NCBI GenBank assembly: GCA_021779935.1
Contig: JAJXZT010000003.1
Coordinates: 62,001-126,000 of the forward strand
Reading direction: 5' to 3'
DNA length: 64,000 nucleotides
DNA from: Acidobacteriota bacterium
GTDB lineage: Bacteria > Acidobacteriota > Terriglobia > Terriglobales > Acidobacteriaceae
Of this stretch, positions 8,424 through 17,352 are shown piece by piece. The translations under genes and the position numbers were made by a program. How positions within the stretch are numbered: position 1 is the first letter of the stretch; each line of letters opens with the position of its first letter. Below the pieces are notes generated by a model that saw only the letters and a list, made by a program, of their open reading frames with translations, ran no database searches and was not told the origin of the DNA.

Positions 8424-9794
8424 TCAGTGGCCAGCGGACTTGTGGTGACGCGATGCGGCCACGTCCTTAATGGCCTGTTCCAGAACGTCGAGCGCAATGT
8501 CAGCCTGCTCCCTGGTGACGATGAGCGGGGGCGACATGCGGATGGTGTTTGGACCGGCTCCAAGGAAGAGTATTCCCTTCTCGAAGGCCTTCTCGACGAT
8601 GCGGTCACGCTCGTCCGCGCCGGGAGTTTTAGCCTTCTTGTCGGTGACGATCTCGACACCGATCATGAGACCGCGCCCGCGGACGTCGCCGACGAGAGGA
8701 AGCACGCGAGGCCATTCAGCGATACGCTCCATGATGTAACCGCCAACTGCCTCGGAGTTCTTCACGGCTTCGCGCTCCAGAACATCCATGGTGGCAAGAG
8801 CCGCAGCGATACAGACTGGATTGCCGCCGAAGGTGGAGGCGTGCGAACCGGGCTGCCAGTCCATGAGATGCGCCTTGGTTATGAGAACGCTGAGCGGCAT
8901 GCCGCTGGCAATTCCCTTGGCGACGGTGATCATGTCGGGTTCGACGCCGGTGTGTTCAACGGCCCACCATTTACCGGTGCGCCCCATGCCGGACTGCACT
9001 TCATCGCAGACTAGCAGGATGCCGTGCTTGTCGCAGATGGAGCGAAGTTCCTGCATGAACTCAGCGGGAGCAGGTAGATAGCCGCCCTCGCCCTGGAAGG
9101 CTTCGCAGAAGATGGCGGCGCACTCCTCCGGTGGAACTTCCGTACGGAAGACAACATCCTCAATATAACGGGCGCAACTGCGCGCGTATTCCGCAGCATC
9201 AACGCCTTCCGGGCGATGGTAGAGATTTGGATACGGCACGTGCACGACGCCGGGAACGAGCGGAGAGAAACGCCGGCGCTGCTGGGCCTTGGAACAAGTG
9301 AGCGAGAGCGCTCCCATGGTTCGTCCATGGAACGCGCCATAGAAGGCGATGACCCACTGGCGCTTGGTGTGATAGCGGGCGAGCTTGAGTGCAGCCTCGA
9401 TGGCCTCAGTACCTGAGTTGCCGTAATAGAACTTGTGCGGGCCCTTCATCGGCGCAACCCTGGTGAGGCGCTCGGCAAGGGTAATCATGTTCTCGTAATA
9501 GAAGTCGGTGCCGGACATGTGGATGAGTTCGGCGGCCTGCTTCTGAATGGCGGCAACGACTTCAGGGTGACAGTGTCCGGTGGACGTGACGGCGATGCCA
9601 GCGGAAAAGTCGAGGAACTCATTGCCGTCCACGTCTTCCACGATGGCGCCGCGTCCACGGCGCGCAACGAGCGGATAGGAACGGGTGTACGACGGCGAGA
9701 TGAAGCGTTCGTCGCCCTCCAGCACGCGCTTGGCGTTGGGGCCGGGCAGAGCAGTTCTGATTTTTGGGCCGTGAACGGTAGCTATGGTCGTCAT
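8424..9794 (-). CDS. Class III PLP-dependent aminotransferase (acetylornithine/GABA type)
   Basis: 456 residues. The ATG at 9794 has GGAGG upstream. Class III features appear in order: YGNSGTEAIEAALKLAR (about 124-140), AFHGRT (154-159), CDEVQSGMGRTG (263-274, where D264 contacts the pyridine nitrogen), VAKGI with the Schiff-base lysine K293, and STFGGNP. It transfers an amino group from an omega-amine such as GABA or acetylornithine to 2-oxoglutarate. Acidobacteriota annotate this subgroup as acetylornithine aminotransferase-family; sequence alone does not settle the substrate. No arginine or GABA pathway gene is adjacent. Confidence 0.9.
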   Translation of the reverse strand: MTTIATVHGPKIRTALPGPNAKRVLEGDERFISPSYTRSYPLVARRGRGAIVEDVDGNEFLDFSAGIAVTSTGHCHPEVVAAIQKQAAELIHMSGTDFYYENMITLAERLTRVAPMKGPHKFYYGNSGTEAIEAALKLARYHTKRQWVIAFYGAFHGRTMGALSLTCSKAQQRRRFSPLVPGVVHVPYPNLYHRPEGVDAAEYARSCARYIEDVVFRTEVPPEECAAIFCEAFQGEGGYLPAPAEFMQELRSICDKHGILLVCDEVQSGMGRTGKWWAVEHTGVEPDMITVAKGIASGMPLSVLITKAHLMDWQPGSHASTFGGNPVCIAAALATMDVLEREAVKNSEAVGGYIMERIAEWPRVLPLVGDVRGRGLMIGVEIVTDKKAKTPGADERDRIVEKAFEKGILFLGAGPNTIRMSPPLIVTREQADIALDVLEQAIKDVAASRHHKSAGH

Positions 9795-10323
9795 GGGAAT
9801 CCTCCATCGGGTCGGTTGGCACGCGAGATGAAACGCGCGTGCGGGCAACGGTGCGCAGGGCTGGACGAGCGAAACCGCTCGTAAATTTGCTCCAGAACCT
9901 GCAGGGTTGCTGCGTCGAGGAGATGAGGAGGACGTTAGTCGCCGGCGAAAAGATTGGGGCGGGAATTGGACGGAGAAAGATGAACTTCCACGCGAGGCGA
10001 CGCAAAGCGCGACCAGATGGCGCGAGCGCAAAGGCTCCGCACCACGTTGTAGCGCTGGGAGTGCAACTCGCGAATTTCGGCCCGGCTATGCATGAACCTT
10101 GCTCCGGTTTCGATTATATCTCCGTTTGCAGACGAACGTAACCCCCGGAAAATGAAGTCCCGGTGCGGTTTTACAACAGCGCAATGAGAGTGTCCATGAG
10201 GATTCAAAGAGGCTCGTGGTCCAGATCTAGCCGGCGTAGGACACGCGGTGCGCGGCGATCATTTGCGGGCGTTCGTCCCGGACAGTAGAATCAAAAATTA
10301 CGCATGGTGTGCAAGGACAGGTA
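9795..10323. promoter_or_regulatory. Divergent intergenic region between aminotransferase and cysS
   Basis: About 530 bases between two divergent genes, so it must carry both promoters. I could not fix -35/-10 boxes. An AT-richer patch (GATTATATCTCCG) lies near 10112-10124. An open minus-strand frame of about 50 codons ends near 9935, but it has no ribosome site or recognisable product. Confidence 0.35.
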
Positions 10324-11811
10324 ATGGCGCTGCGACTCTATAACACTCTCTCCGGCAAGATCGAGGAGTTCCAACCGGAACGCGACAACACGGTGCGTTT
10401 CTACGCCTGCGGACCGACCGTCTACGACTACGGACACATCGGCAACTTCCGCACTTTCGTGGCGGTCGATGTGTTACGGCGGTTCCTGCGGCAGAGCGGA
10501 TATGGCACGAACCACGTCATGAACATCACGGACGTGGACGACAAGATCATACGAAACGCGGTGCAGCGCGGGATGTCGATCTTCGACTACACGAAGAAAT
10601 ATGTGCAGGCATTCCTCGACGACATGCAGACGCTGGGCATCCAACAACCGGAGAGGATTGTGCGCGCGACGGACCATATCGGTGAGATGGCGCACTTTAT
10701 CCACGAACTGGAACGGAGCGGCGTGGCCTATAAGACCGAAGACGGCTCGTACTACTTCCGGATCGCGAAGTTCCCCGGCTATGGCAAGCTTTCAAAGAAA
10801 GACTTTGCGGGGATGACCGACGGCGCACGGGTGGACGTGGACGAGTACGACAAGGACAATGCGCGTGACTTCGCGTTGTGGAAGGCTCCGAAGGAAGGCG
10901 AAGCGAAGTGGGAGACGGAGATCGGTCCGGGACGGCCGGGATGGCATATCGAGTGCTCGACGATGAGCATGAAGTATCTCGGCGAGACGTTTGACCTGCA
11001 CGCGGGCGGCGAGGACCTGATGTTCCCCCACCACGAAAACGAAATCGCACAGAGCGAAGCGCTAACGCATAAAACGTTCGCGCGATTCTGGATGCACGCG
11101 CGGTTCCTGCTGGTGGAAGGCGAGAAGATGTCGAAGTCGCTGGGGAATTTCTATACCCTGCGCGACCTGGTACTGATGGGCCACAAGCCATCGTCGCTGC
11201 GATTCCTGCTGGCGTCAGTTCCCTATCGCAAGCAACTGAACTTCACCTTCGACGGCTTGAAACAGGCCGCAACTTCCGTAGAGCGCCTGCGCAATTTCAA
11301 ATTGCGGCTGGAAACTTCGCAGTGGGCCGAGGGTTCCAGCCCGGAGATCGTGAAGCTGGCAAACGACGCCGTCGCACAGATGAAGGCCGGAATGGACGAC
11401 GACCTGAACACGGCGCAAATGCTGGGCTCCATCTTTGACCTGGTGCGCGACGTGAACGCAGCAGCCGATCACGGCCAGGTGAAGAAAGACGACATACCGG
11501 CGCTGATGAGCGCGCTCAGCAGGTTCGACGAGATCTTCGACGTGCTGACGGACAACGATGCCGGGAAGGTCAAGCGCGTGGTCCAATGGGCCGAGACGGA
11601 AGGCTTGCGGGAGAAGGTGAGCGCGGAAGCAGAAGAAATGTCACAGTCAGCGGCGATGAGCGACGCGCAGGTGGAAGAACTGGTAGGAAGACACTCGGCC
11701 GCACGAAGGGCGAAAGACTTCAAGTCGTCAGACGCAATCCGCGACCAGTTGATGGCACAAGGAATTATCCTGGAAAACACGAAGGACGGAGTCCGGTGGC
11801 GGCGGAAGTGA
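10324..11811 (+). CDS. cysS: Cysteinyl-tRNA synthetase
   Basis: 495 residues. It charges tRNA-Cys with cysteine in the cytoplasm. The class I signatures are intact: HIGN at 38-41 (HIGH motif) within CGPTVYDYGHIGN, and KMSKS near residue 270. C29 of FYACGPTV and the later WHIECS and HHENE elements supply the zinc site that selects cysteine. The C-terminal part carries the DALR and anticodon-binding helices, ending in the expected IRDQLMAQGIILENTKDGVRW. The ATG at 10324 is preferred over an in-frame GTG at 10309 because AAGGACAG precedes it. Length is normal for the family. Confidence 0.97.
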   Translation: MALRLYNTLSGKIEEFQPERDNTVRFYACGPTVYDYGHIGNFRTFVAVDVLRRFLRQSGYGTNHVMNITDVDDKIIRNAVQRGMSIFDYTKKYVQAFLDDMQTLGIQQPERIVRATDHIGEMAHFIHELERSGVAYKTEDGSYYFRIAKFPGYGKLSKKDFAGMTDGARVDVDEYDKDNARDFALWKAPKEGEAKWETEIGPGRPGWHIECSTMSMKYLGETFDLHAGGEDLMFPHHENEIAQSEALTHKTFARFWMHARFLLVEGEKMSKSLGNFYTLRDLVLMGHKPSSLRFLLASVPYRKQLNFTFDGLKQAATSVERLRNFKLRLETSQWAEGSSPEIVKLANDAVAQMKAGMDDDLNTAQMLGSIFDLVRDVNAAADHGQVKKDDIPALMSALSRFDEIFDVLTDNDAGKVKRVVQWAETEGLREKVSAEAEEMSQSAAMSDAQVEELVGRHSAARRAKDFKSSDAIRDQLMAQGIILENTKDGVRWRRK

Positions 11812-11882
11812 AACAAACCCGAAGTCACGGCTATCAGTCACACGCACAAATTAAGATCCGCAATCCACAAGGGGTGAGATTT

Positions 11883-12398
11883 ATGAATCGAGTAAGCTTT
11901 CCGCGCGTCATCACACTGCTAACGATTTTTACATTCGCGCTCGCTGTGAGTGCATGGGCCCAGCCGGCAAAAGGCGGTGCGAGTGCATCACCGCGCGCCG
12001 AGAGTGGCTCCGCAGAGACGTTGAGCAGTGCGGCACTTATCAAGCCGGAAGAACTGGTGAAGATATTGAAATCCTCCAAGGGAGAAAAACCGTTGATTCT
12101 CCAGATTGGATTTCACATGCTTTACCAGCAGGCGCACATCCCCGGCGCGGAATACACCGGTCCGGCCTCGGATGCCGAAGGCAGAACATTGCTGACTAAC
12201 CGCGTGAAGTCGCTGCCTCGCAGCAAGGAGATCGTTCTCTACTGCGGATGCTGCCCGTGGAGCCATTGTCCGAACGTGGAACCGGCATACGCACTGTTGC
12301 GCTCCATGGGCTTCAAGAACGTGAAGGTGCTGTACCTCGCCGATAACTTTGGAACCGATTGGGTTTACAAAGGCTACCCGACGGTGAAGGGTAACTGA
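11883..12398 (+). CDS. Exported rhodanese-like protein
   Basis: 171 residues. A signal peptide (FPRVITLLTIFTFALAVSAWAQ) precedes a rhodanese-like fold: a first strand EKPLILQIGF, then HIPGAEYTGPA, then the active-site region VLYCGCCPWSHCPNVEPA. C121 is at the usual rhodanese cysteine position and is followed by C123, C124 and C129, an unusually cysteine-rich loop that could also bind metal. It would act outside the cytoplasmic membrane in sulfur transfer or thiol handling. The TlpA-like protein follows after 32 bases, so the two are probably co-transcribed. GGGGTGAG precedes the ATG. Confidence 0.8.
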   Translation: MNRVSFPRVITLLTIFTFALAVSAWAQPAKGGASASPRAESGSAETLSSAALIKPEELVKILKSSKGEKPLILQIGFHMLYQQAHIPGAEYTGPASDAEGRTLLTNRVKSLPRSKEIVLYCGCCPWSHCPNVEPAYALLRSMGFKNVKVLYLADNFGTDWVYKGYPTVKGN

Positions 12399-12430
12399 GG
12401 CAACCCCAGAAATTTCCCATCGATAAAACG

Positions 12431-12982
12431 ATGCAGACCAGATTTCTTCGAATCGGAATGATCGTAACGCTCGCCCTGGGCGGTTGCTGCCTTTCCTTTG
12501 GGCAGGCGCCGCCCAAGGTGAATCGCCATGCCGTGGTCAAAGGCGCAGTTGCGCCGGACTTCGAATTGACGGCCCTGGATGGCACAAAACTCGACCTTGC
12601 CCGCTACAAGGGACGCGTCGTGGTGCTTAACTTCTGGGCGACATGGTGCGTACCATGCAGAGCGGAGATTCCAGGCTTCATCACTCTGCAGAAGAAATAC
12701 AGCGGCCATGGAGTGCAATTCCTGGGTATATCGATGGATGACGATATTGCGCCGGTGCGCGCATTCTACCGGAAGTTTGCGGTGAACTACCCGGTCGCGG
12801 TGGGAAACGCAAAACTTGCGGAACTCTATGGGGGAATTCTGGGACTGCCGGTGACCCTGGTGATCGACCGTGAAGGCCGGATTTTCGCGAAACATGCGGG
12901 CGAAGTGTCGGAAACGACGATCGAGAAGGAAATTGAAACGTTATTATCCGCGGCACCGCGACAGCCTGCACAACCCCACTAA
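12431..12982 (+). CDS. TlpA/ResA-type thiol-disulfide protein
   Basis: 183 residues. The N-terminus is a signal or lipoprotein signal (FLRIGMIVTLALGGCC). A thioredoxin fold follows with NFWATWCVPCRAEIP; the redox pair is C73-V-P-C76. The cis-proline loop is seen in GILGLPVTLVIDREG. Members reduce or shuffle disulfides in the periplasm, often for cytochrome c maturation. It follows the rhodanese-like gene and shares its direction. Its stop overlaps the end of the convergent exporter gene by four bases. Confidence 0.88.
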   Translation: MQTRFLRIGMIVTLALGGCCLSFGQAPPKVNRHAVVKGAVAPDFELTALDGTKLDLARYKGRVVVLNFWATWCVPCRAEIPGFITLQKKYSGHGVQFLGISMDDDIAPVRAFYRKFAVNYPVAVGNAKLAELYGGILGLPVTLVIDREGRIFAKHAGEVSETTIEKEIETLLSAAPRQPAQPH

Positions 12983-13968
12983 TCCCCGGTAGTCTCCACA
13001 TCCGGCAGCCCCGGAGCCTCTTCCGTATCAGCGTGCTTGAGTTTCGCTCCCGTCACCAGGATGATGCTAAGTATGACAATCGCCGTTCCGGTAATGATGT
13101 AACCATCTATATTTTCTCCCAGAACCAGCCAGCCAAGGAACAACGCGACTAATGGATTTACATATGCGTATGTAGCTACTTTAGGAGTGGACACGTTGCG
13201 CAGGAGCCAGAGATAGGCGGTAAAACCAATCAGTGAACCGGCTACGACGAGGTACCCCACCGCCAGCAAGGACTCCCGGTTCCACACCGTGCGCGGAAGT
13301 TCTCCAACGCCCAGCGCGACGGCCAGGTTCACGAAACCGGCCATAAGCATCTCCCATCCGCTGGCGGTATAGGGATCGCTGCGAACGTGCCAGCGTTTCG
13401 AAAGCACCGAACCAATCGCCCAACTCACGCTGGAAATCAGGACGAGCCCTCCGCCAATCAGTTCAGCCCGGCCAATGCTCATGCCAGCGCTAAGCCCGGG
13501 CCACATGAGCACAATTACTCCGCCAAGCCCAAGAGCGATGCCCGCCAAGCCTCGCGGCGAGAGACGATCTCCCCGGTGGCTAAAGCGCTCGAGGATGAGA
13601 AACCAGAGTGGCGTGATGGCAATGAGCAAAGCAGCGAGGCTGGTGGCGATGTAAGTCTCAGCCCAGCCGAGGACGACGTTGCCGGTGGACAACAACAGGA
13701 CGCCGATAGTGGTGAGACGGAACAGGTCTCGACCGGATATGGCGACAGCGAATCCCCGGGCCAACCGCCAGCCAAGCATGATTGTGCCCGCGATAATGAA
13801 ACGCAGTGCGCCCATCATGAAAGGTGGAATGTGTTTTACGGCGATCCCGATCGCAAGATAGGTGGAACCCCACAATATATAGACAAGTGTAAATGCTATT
13901 GTCGCCTTAAAGCGGAATCCGCGGCCCGCGTCAGTCATTTGCCCACGCGGCCACGTGAAGGGATTCAC
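12979..13968 (-). CDS. EamA-family drug/metabolite exporter
   Basis: 329 residues with about ten membrane segments arranged as two EamA repeats, the DMT superfamily layout. The first begins FTLVYILWGSTYLAIGIAV, and the second half contains SSVSWAIGSVLSKRW and the end NPLVALFLGWLVLGE. The WGSTYLAIG and VSTPKVATYAYVNP motifs match the YedA-like subgroup. It probably exports amino acids or other metabolites across the inner membrane; the substrate cannot be told. The ATG at 13968 is used, and an internal ATG ten codons later (MTDAGRGF) is an equally possible start. Confidence 0.88.
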   Translation of the reverse strand: MNPFTWPRGQMTDAGRGFRFKATIAFTLVYILWGSTYLAIGIAVKHIPPFMMGALRFIIAGTIMLGWRLARGFAVAISGRDLFRLTTIGVLLLSTGNVVLGWAETYIATSLAALLIAITPLWFLILERFSHRGDRLSPRGLAGIALGLGGVIVLMWPGLSAGMSIGRAELIGGGLVLISSVSWAIGSVLSKRWHVRSDPYTASGWEMLMAGFVNLAVALGVGELPRTVWNRESLLAVGYLVVAGSLIGFTAYLWLLRNVSTPKVATYAYVNPLVALFLGWLVLGENIDGYIITGTAIVILSIILVTGAKLKHADTEEAPGLPDVETTGD

Positions 13969-13985
13969 GGCGGATCATGCGCCGG

Positions 13986-14570
13986 TTACACATGCGGCAC
14001 AACCGATTGAGATCGCGCCTGCGCGTTACGGAGACGCTGCCCCGTGCGAGCCACGTAATGCAGGCCGGAGATGAGAGTGAAGGCGAACGTCGCCAGCAGG
14101 AACGAATGGCGGCACACAGAAACCCAGTTGGCTGGGTAGACATGCGCGAGGAGAACAAAAAATACGGCACCAACCTGTACAAAGGTATTCACTTTGCCGA
14201 AGATGCTGGGACGGAAGTCGCGAATGTTCGTGGTGACGTAAAGCGTGGCGGCCACGGCGACGAGACAAAGATCGCGGCTGAAGACGAGCACGGTATAACG
14301 CCATGGAATCTGATGCACGAACGACAGGACAAGGAAAAGGGAGCTGAGAAGCAACTTGTCGGCGATGGGATCGAGATACTGGCCAAGCGTAGTCTGCTGA
14401 TGTAGAACGCGGGCAAGCAGTCCGTCGAGGCCATCACTGATGCCGGCAAGGACGAAGAGTGCGAGCGCCAAGGTGTAATCCGCTTCCATCACATTCATGA
14501 TGACGAACGGTACAAAAATGAGGCGCAGTAGCGTGAGCTGGTTAGGGGCCGACCAGAGTTGCGATTTCAC
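13986..14570 (-). CDS. CDP-alcohol phosphatidyltransferase (PgsA-like)
   Basis: 194 residues. The family motif D-G-x2-A-R-x8-G-x3-D-x3-D is complete: D46, D49-G50, A53-R54, G63, D67 and D71. Around it are about five or six membrane helices. The enzyme swaps CMP from a CDP-lipid for an alcohol; closest in size and motif are phosphatidylglycerophosphate synthases, so glycerol-3-phosphate is the likely acceptor. Its ATG overlaps the stop of the upstream gene (ATGA), showing translational coupling. The gene is 17 bases upstream of the exporter gene and in the same direction. Confidence 0.88.
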   Translation of the reverse strand: MKSQLWSAPNQLTLLRLIFVPFVIMNVMEADYTLALALFVLAGISDGLDGLLARVLHQQTTLGQYLDPIADKLLLSSLFLVLSFVHQIPWRYTVLVFSRDLCLVAVAATLYVTTNIRDFRPSIFGKVNTFVQVGAVFFVLLAHVYPANWVSVCRHSFLLATFAFTLISGLHYVARTGQRLRNAQARSQSVVPHV

Positions 14571-14983
14571 GAAGCCACCTCCCCGGCAAAGAACTGCACA
14601 GGGACGATCCCAGTCTTCTGCTCGAAGAGCTCCGACAAACTTGGGACACTTCCGCCTGAAAGATCCACCTCCATGCGTTCGACACGGTGCATGGGAAAAA
14701 ACACGGTGGATGGCGCCGCAGCTTCTTCGGCACGGAGTTGAGAGATGAAATCGTCAAAGCTCTCAAGGGGAATGCCGCGGATGAAGACTCCAGCCGAGTT
14801 GACGGCGAGCAGCGAGCCCCAGAATTTCTCGCGCGGCGAAAGCAGCGTGAGCAGGACGATCGCGCCCGGCCGAAAAATAGGGCCATCCGCATGGCGGGAT
14901 TCTCCGTCACCGGAATTTTGATTAAAGTGACTCACATAGTGATTGTGCCGTTGGCGTCGACCGTTTGCAACCTCCGGCACCAT
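14567..14983 (-). CDS. Conserved hypothetical protein coupled to the phosphatidyltransferase
   Basis: 138 residues from ATG 14983; a GTG at 14935 (VSHFNQNSGDG) is an alternative that gives about 122. No signal peptide or membrane segment is seen. The centre reads PGAIVLLTLLSPREKFWGSLLAVNSAGVFIRGI, a beta-barrel-like pattern, then SFDDFISQLRAEE and FFPMHRVERMEVD. The last four bases overlap the start of the phosphatidyltransferase, so the two are one translation unit. I do not recognise the family. Confidence 0.65.
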   Translation of the reverse strand: MVPEVANGRRQRHNHYVSHFNQNSGDGESRHADGPIFRPGAIVLLTLLSPREKFWGSLLAVNSAGVFIRGIPLESFDDFISQLRAEEAAAPSTVFFPMHRVERMEVDLSGGSVPSLSELFEQKTGIVPVQFFAGEVAS

Positions 14984-15140
14984 ATCAGTCTATGTTTGGC
15001 CGAGCGCGGAGTCGGAATGGGAGAGAAGATGGAAACAGGCGGAACAATCAAGACAGAACAGTGATCTTGGCGCGATTGCACAAAGTACCGGCAACAGGTA
15101 AAATTCTGCTAGTCCGCTGTTCATCAGGAACAGCATCCGT

Positions 15141-15217
15141 AGGCGCGTAGCTCAGTTGGTTAGAGCGCTACCTTGACACGGTAGAGGTCAGGAGTTCGAG
15201 TCTCCTCGTGCCTACCA
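15141..15217 (+). tRNA. tRNA-Val(GAC)
   Basis: 77 bases with all arms: acceptor AGGCGCG/CGTGCCT, D-arm GCTC...GAGC, anticodon stem CTACC/GGTAG with loop TTGACAC (anticodon GAC, valine), T-arm AGGAG-TTCGAGT-CTCCT, and an encoded CCA. An integrase gene ends 70 bases downstream and points towards it, so the 3' half is the probable attachment site of the element that follows. Confidence 0.95.
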
Positions 15218-15286
15218 TTTCTTTTCTTGGGCTTAGCACGTTCTCAGTCCCCTTCCGAGTCGTTTTCCATTCCGCTTTTCGTTCCG

Positions 15287-16531
15287 CTATTGAATCCGGT
15301 TTCCTGACAGCAACGTGTTCAGGAATTGTTCCTGAGCCGCCAGCCGATTGGAATCAACAGCATGGCTGTAAATCCCTAAGGTGGTTCTTACGTTGCTGTG
15401 CCGGAGCATCGAGGAAACCGTCTTTACGTCAACGCCATTGGAGACAAGCCAACTCGCCAGACTATGGCGCAGATTGTGCCATCCCCAGCGCCTGATCGGC
15501 TTTCCGCTCAAATCAAAGTAACGAACGCGGAGGAGTTTTCCCTTACGGTTCCGCTCTTCAACGGAACGGAACACGCCGGCCTTGGCTGCCGCTGGGTACA
15601 AATACCTCTGGCTGGCGATACTGCCACAGCGAGGCTTGGCTCCTTTTAGCTTGATTGACGCAAAGATCCAATCGGTCGGACTCGCGTACATCGTCTCTTT
15701 CTGCCAATGCTTGAGATAACCACCGAGAACAGGATGCATGGCAACCGGAGCTTTGCGATAAACATTCTTGCAACCCCCGATCTCCTCCACCCAGCTACGA
15801 CGAACCATGATCCGATTCCGATCATACTCAGCGTCAGCCCACTGCAATCCAAGAGTCTCGCTAATGCTCAGCCCGGTAGTCGCAATAAGCAGCGTCAAGA
15901 TGAACTCCGGCTCTGCCAGTTGGTTCAGGATGGTCAGCGTCTGTTCAGGGGTGCATGTAATGGCCTCGTAATCGCTGGAGGCTTCGCAGTCGATATCCTT
16001 GAACGGGTCAAAGACGGCAGGCAGCAGTCCTTCTTTTCTTCCGTACTTGAAGACCCCTTGCATCGCCTGCTTAACTTTACTGCTCACCGTCGTCCACCCC
16101 AGCCCCTTCTTCTCATGCAGGTACCGGAGCCACTCCTCCAACACCTTCGGCTTGATCTCGCAGACTGCCGTATTCCCCCAACGCGGCATGCAGTAGTCCA
16201 TGAGATTGTGCCGAAGTACATACACCGTACCGTTGGCCTTCTTTCTGGTTAACGACTTCTGCTCAATTGCGCCAGAAGAAATATATCGCTCAACCAACTC
16301 GCCGAACGTTAGTACGGAAATGGGTTTGTCAATGATCGTGGCAAGACCGAGTCGGCCCACCTCTGTCCACCGGCTCGCCTCGTCCGGAAACTGCGAAACG
16401 AGGCCAAGCTTGTGAAATCTCTCCTTCCGTTCCCCGGTTGCAGGATCTTGGGAGTAATAACAGAAGAGAACGAATTCGCCCTTGCTCTGCTTTCTGGTTC
16501 TGAACCAGCCTTTGCCCTGAGTTCTAGCCAC
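15287..16531 (-). CDS. Tyrosine recombinase (element integrase)
   Basis: 414 residues. It has an N-terminal SAM-like DNA-binding part (about 70-170) and a C-terminal catalytic domain. The HxxR motif (H352, R355 in HNLRHSLASW), H378 in LRHSN and the nucleophile Y388 in LGIYSH are present. The first catalytic arginine of the family, normally after TGL, is serine S222 (TTGLSISETLGLQW). The gene ends 70 bases from tRNA-Val, the usual layout for a tRNA-targeting element. Its start overlaps the excisionase gene by eight bases. Confidence 0.92.
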   Translation of the reverse strand: MARTQGKGWFRTRKQSKGEFVLFCYYSQDPATGERKERFHKLGLVSQFPDEASRWTEVGRLGLATIIDKPISVLTFGELVERYISSGAIEQKSLTRKKANGTVYVLRHNLMDYCMPRWGNTAVCEIKPKVLEEWLRYLHEKKGLGWTTVSSKVKQAMQGVFKYGRKEGLLPAVFDPFKDIDCEASSDYEAITCTPEQTLTILNQLAEPEFILTLLIATTGLSISETLGLQWADAEYDRNRIMVRRSWVEEIGGCKNVYRKAPVAMHPVLGGYLKHWQKETMYASPTDWIFASIKLKGAKPRCGSIASQRYLYPAAAKAGVFRSVEERNRKGKLLRVRYFDLSGKPIRRWGWHNLRHSLASWLVSNGVDVKTVSSMLRHSNVRTTLGIYSHAVDSNRLAAQEQFLNTLLSGNRIQ

Positions 16532-16766
16532 ATTTCTTCTCCAATCTGGCTATCTCAGAACTGCCGGAATCCATTGTGCCCTGAACCGGCTTTGCTTGGC
16601 TAGCGACTTCCGAGATCAAAAAACGCCAGAGCTTTCGGTGCCCTTGGCCCCACGCGTGGGCAGGGATGATCCCCCTCCTTGCCCAGTCCAGCACGGTCTT
16701 GCGCTTCACTTTCAAAAACTCAGCCACGGTGTCAGCATCCGTGTAAGGCTCGTAATTAGCGGTCAT
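16524..16766 (-). CDS. Excisionase-like winged-helix protein
   Basis: 80 residues. The ATG at 16766 follows a strong AGGAGGT. The core, DADTVAEFLKVKRKTVLDWARRGIIPAH, is a MerR/excisionase-type helix-turn-helix, followed by the wing GQGHRKLWRFL. It would bind the attachment sites and direct the integrase towards excision. It overlaps the integrase gene by eight bases, so both are made from one transcript. Confidence 0.85.
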   Translation of the reverse strand: MTANYEPYTDADTVAEFLKVKRKTVLDWARRGIIPAHAWGQGHRKLWRFLISEVASQAKPVQGTMDSGSSEIARLEKKCG

Positions 16767-17352
16767 GTTTACCTCCTGTTTCAGCCACATGCGCTTGGGA
16801 AGGAATACCCGCTCGAACAGCGGCTTCTTCATCGCCTTGGCTTCGAGAATTTCAAAATGAAGCCGCGGAAACAAACCAGGCTTCTCCCAACGGCGCCTCA
16901 AAGTCAGCCAACCGACGAAAGTCGTTCCAGATGCTCGGGACGCTCTTAACCTAGGTCAGAAACCCAGCCCAGATTTATCACTTTTTCAACTCATCCATCT
17001 CTATTGGAGATAAATTCCCCGCCACGCTCTGTTGCGCTACAACCACACTTCGTCAGTTGAGACCCACGCCCAGGAACAGCCAAAATCCACCCCTTGGCTG
17101 CGCTACGCGCCTCATTTCTCCACTACCGCCGGGCGAGTGCGGCCACTTCGCTGCGCTCCGGGACAGACCTTCGGGACAGCGCGTCCGCGCGCCAAACGAT
17201 AGAGCACATTTGGCACTTGCCGCGCCCGCCTCTCGGTCCTTCACCCTCGCCGTCGGTCGTTCCTCTTTGTCTCCCGTTGGTTCGTTTTTTCCTTCGCTTC
17301 GCTCCCAGGTGAAAGAAAAAAACGCCCCACCGGGCAGACAAAGGAAAAAACA
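16767..17352. promoter_or_regulatory. Intergenic region upstream of excisionase and ardC
   Basis: About 590 bases between two divergent units. It holds the excisionase ribosome site, a GAGATAAAT motif at 17007-17015 also seen before virB2, and a GC-rich low-complexity stretch at about 17100-17330 with partial hairpins. No gene is convincing here. Confidence 0.4.
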
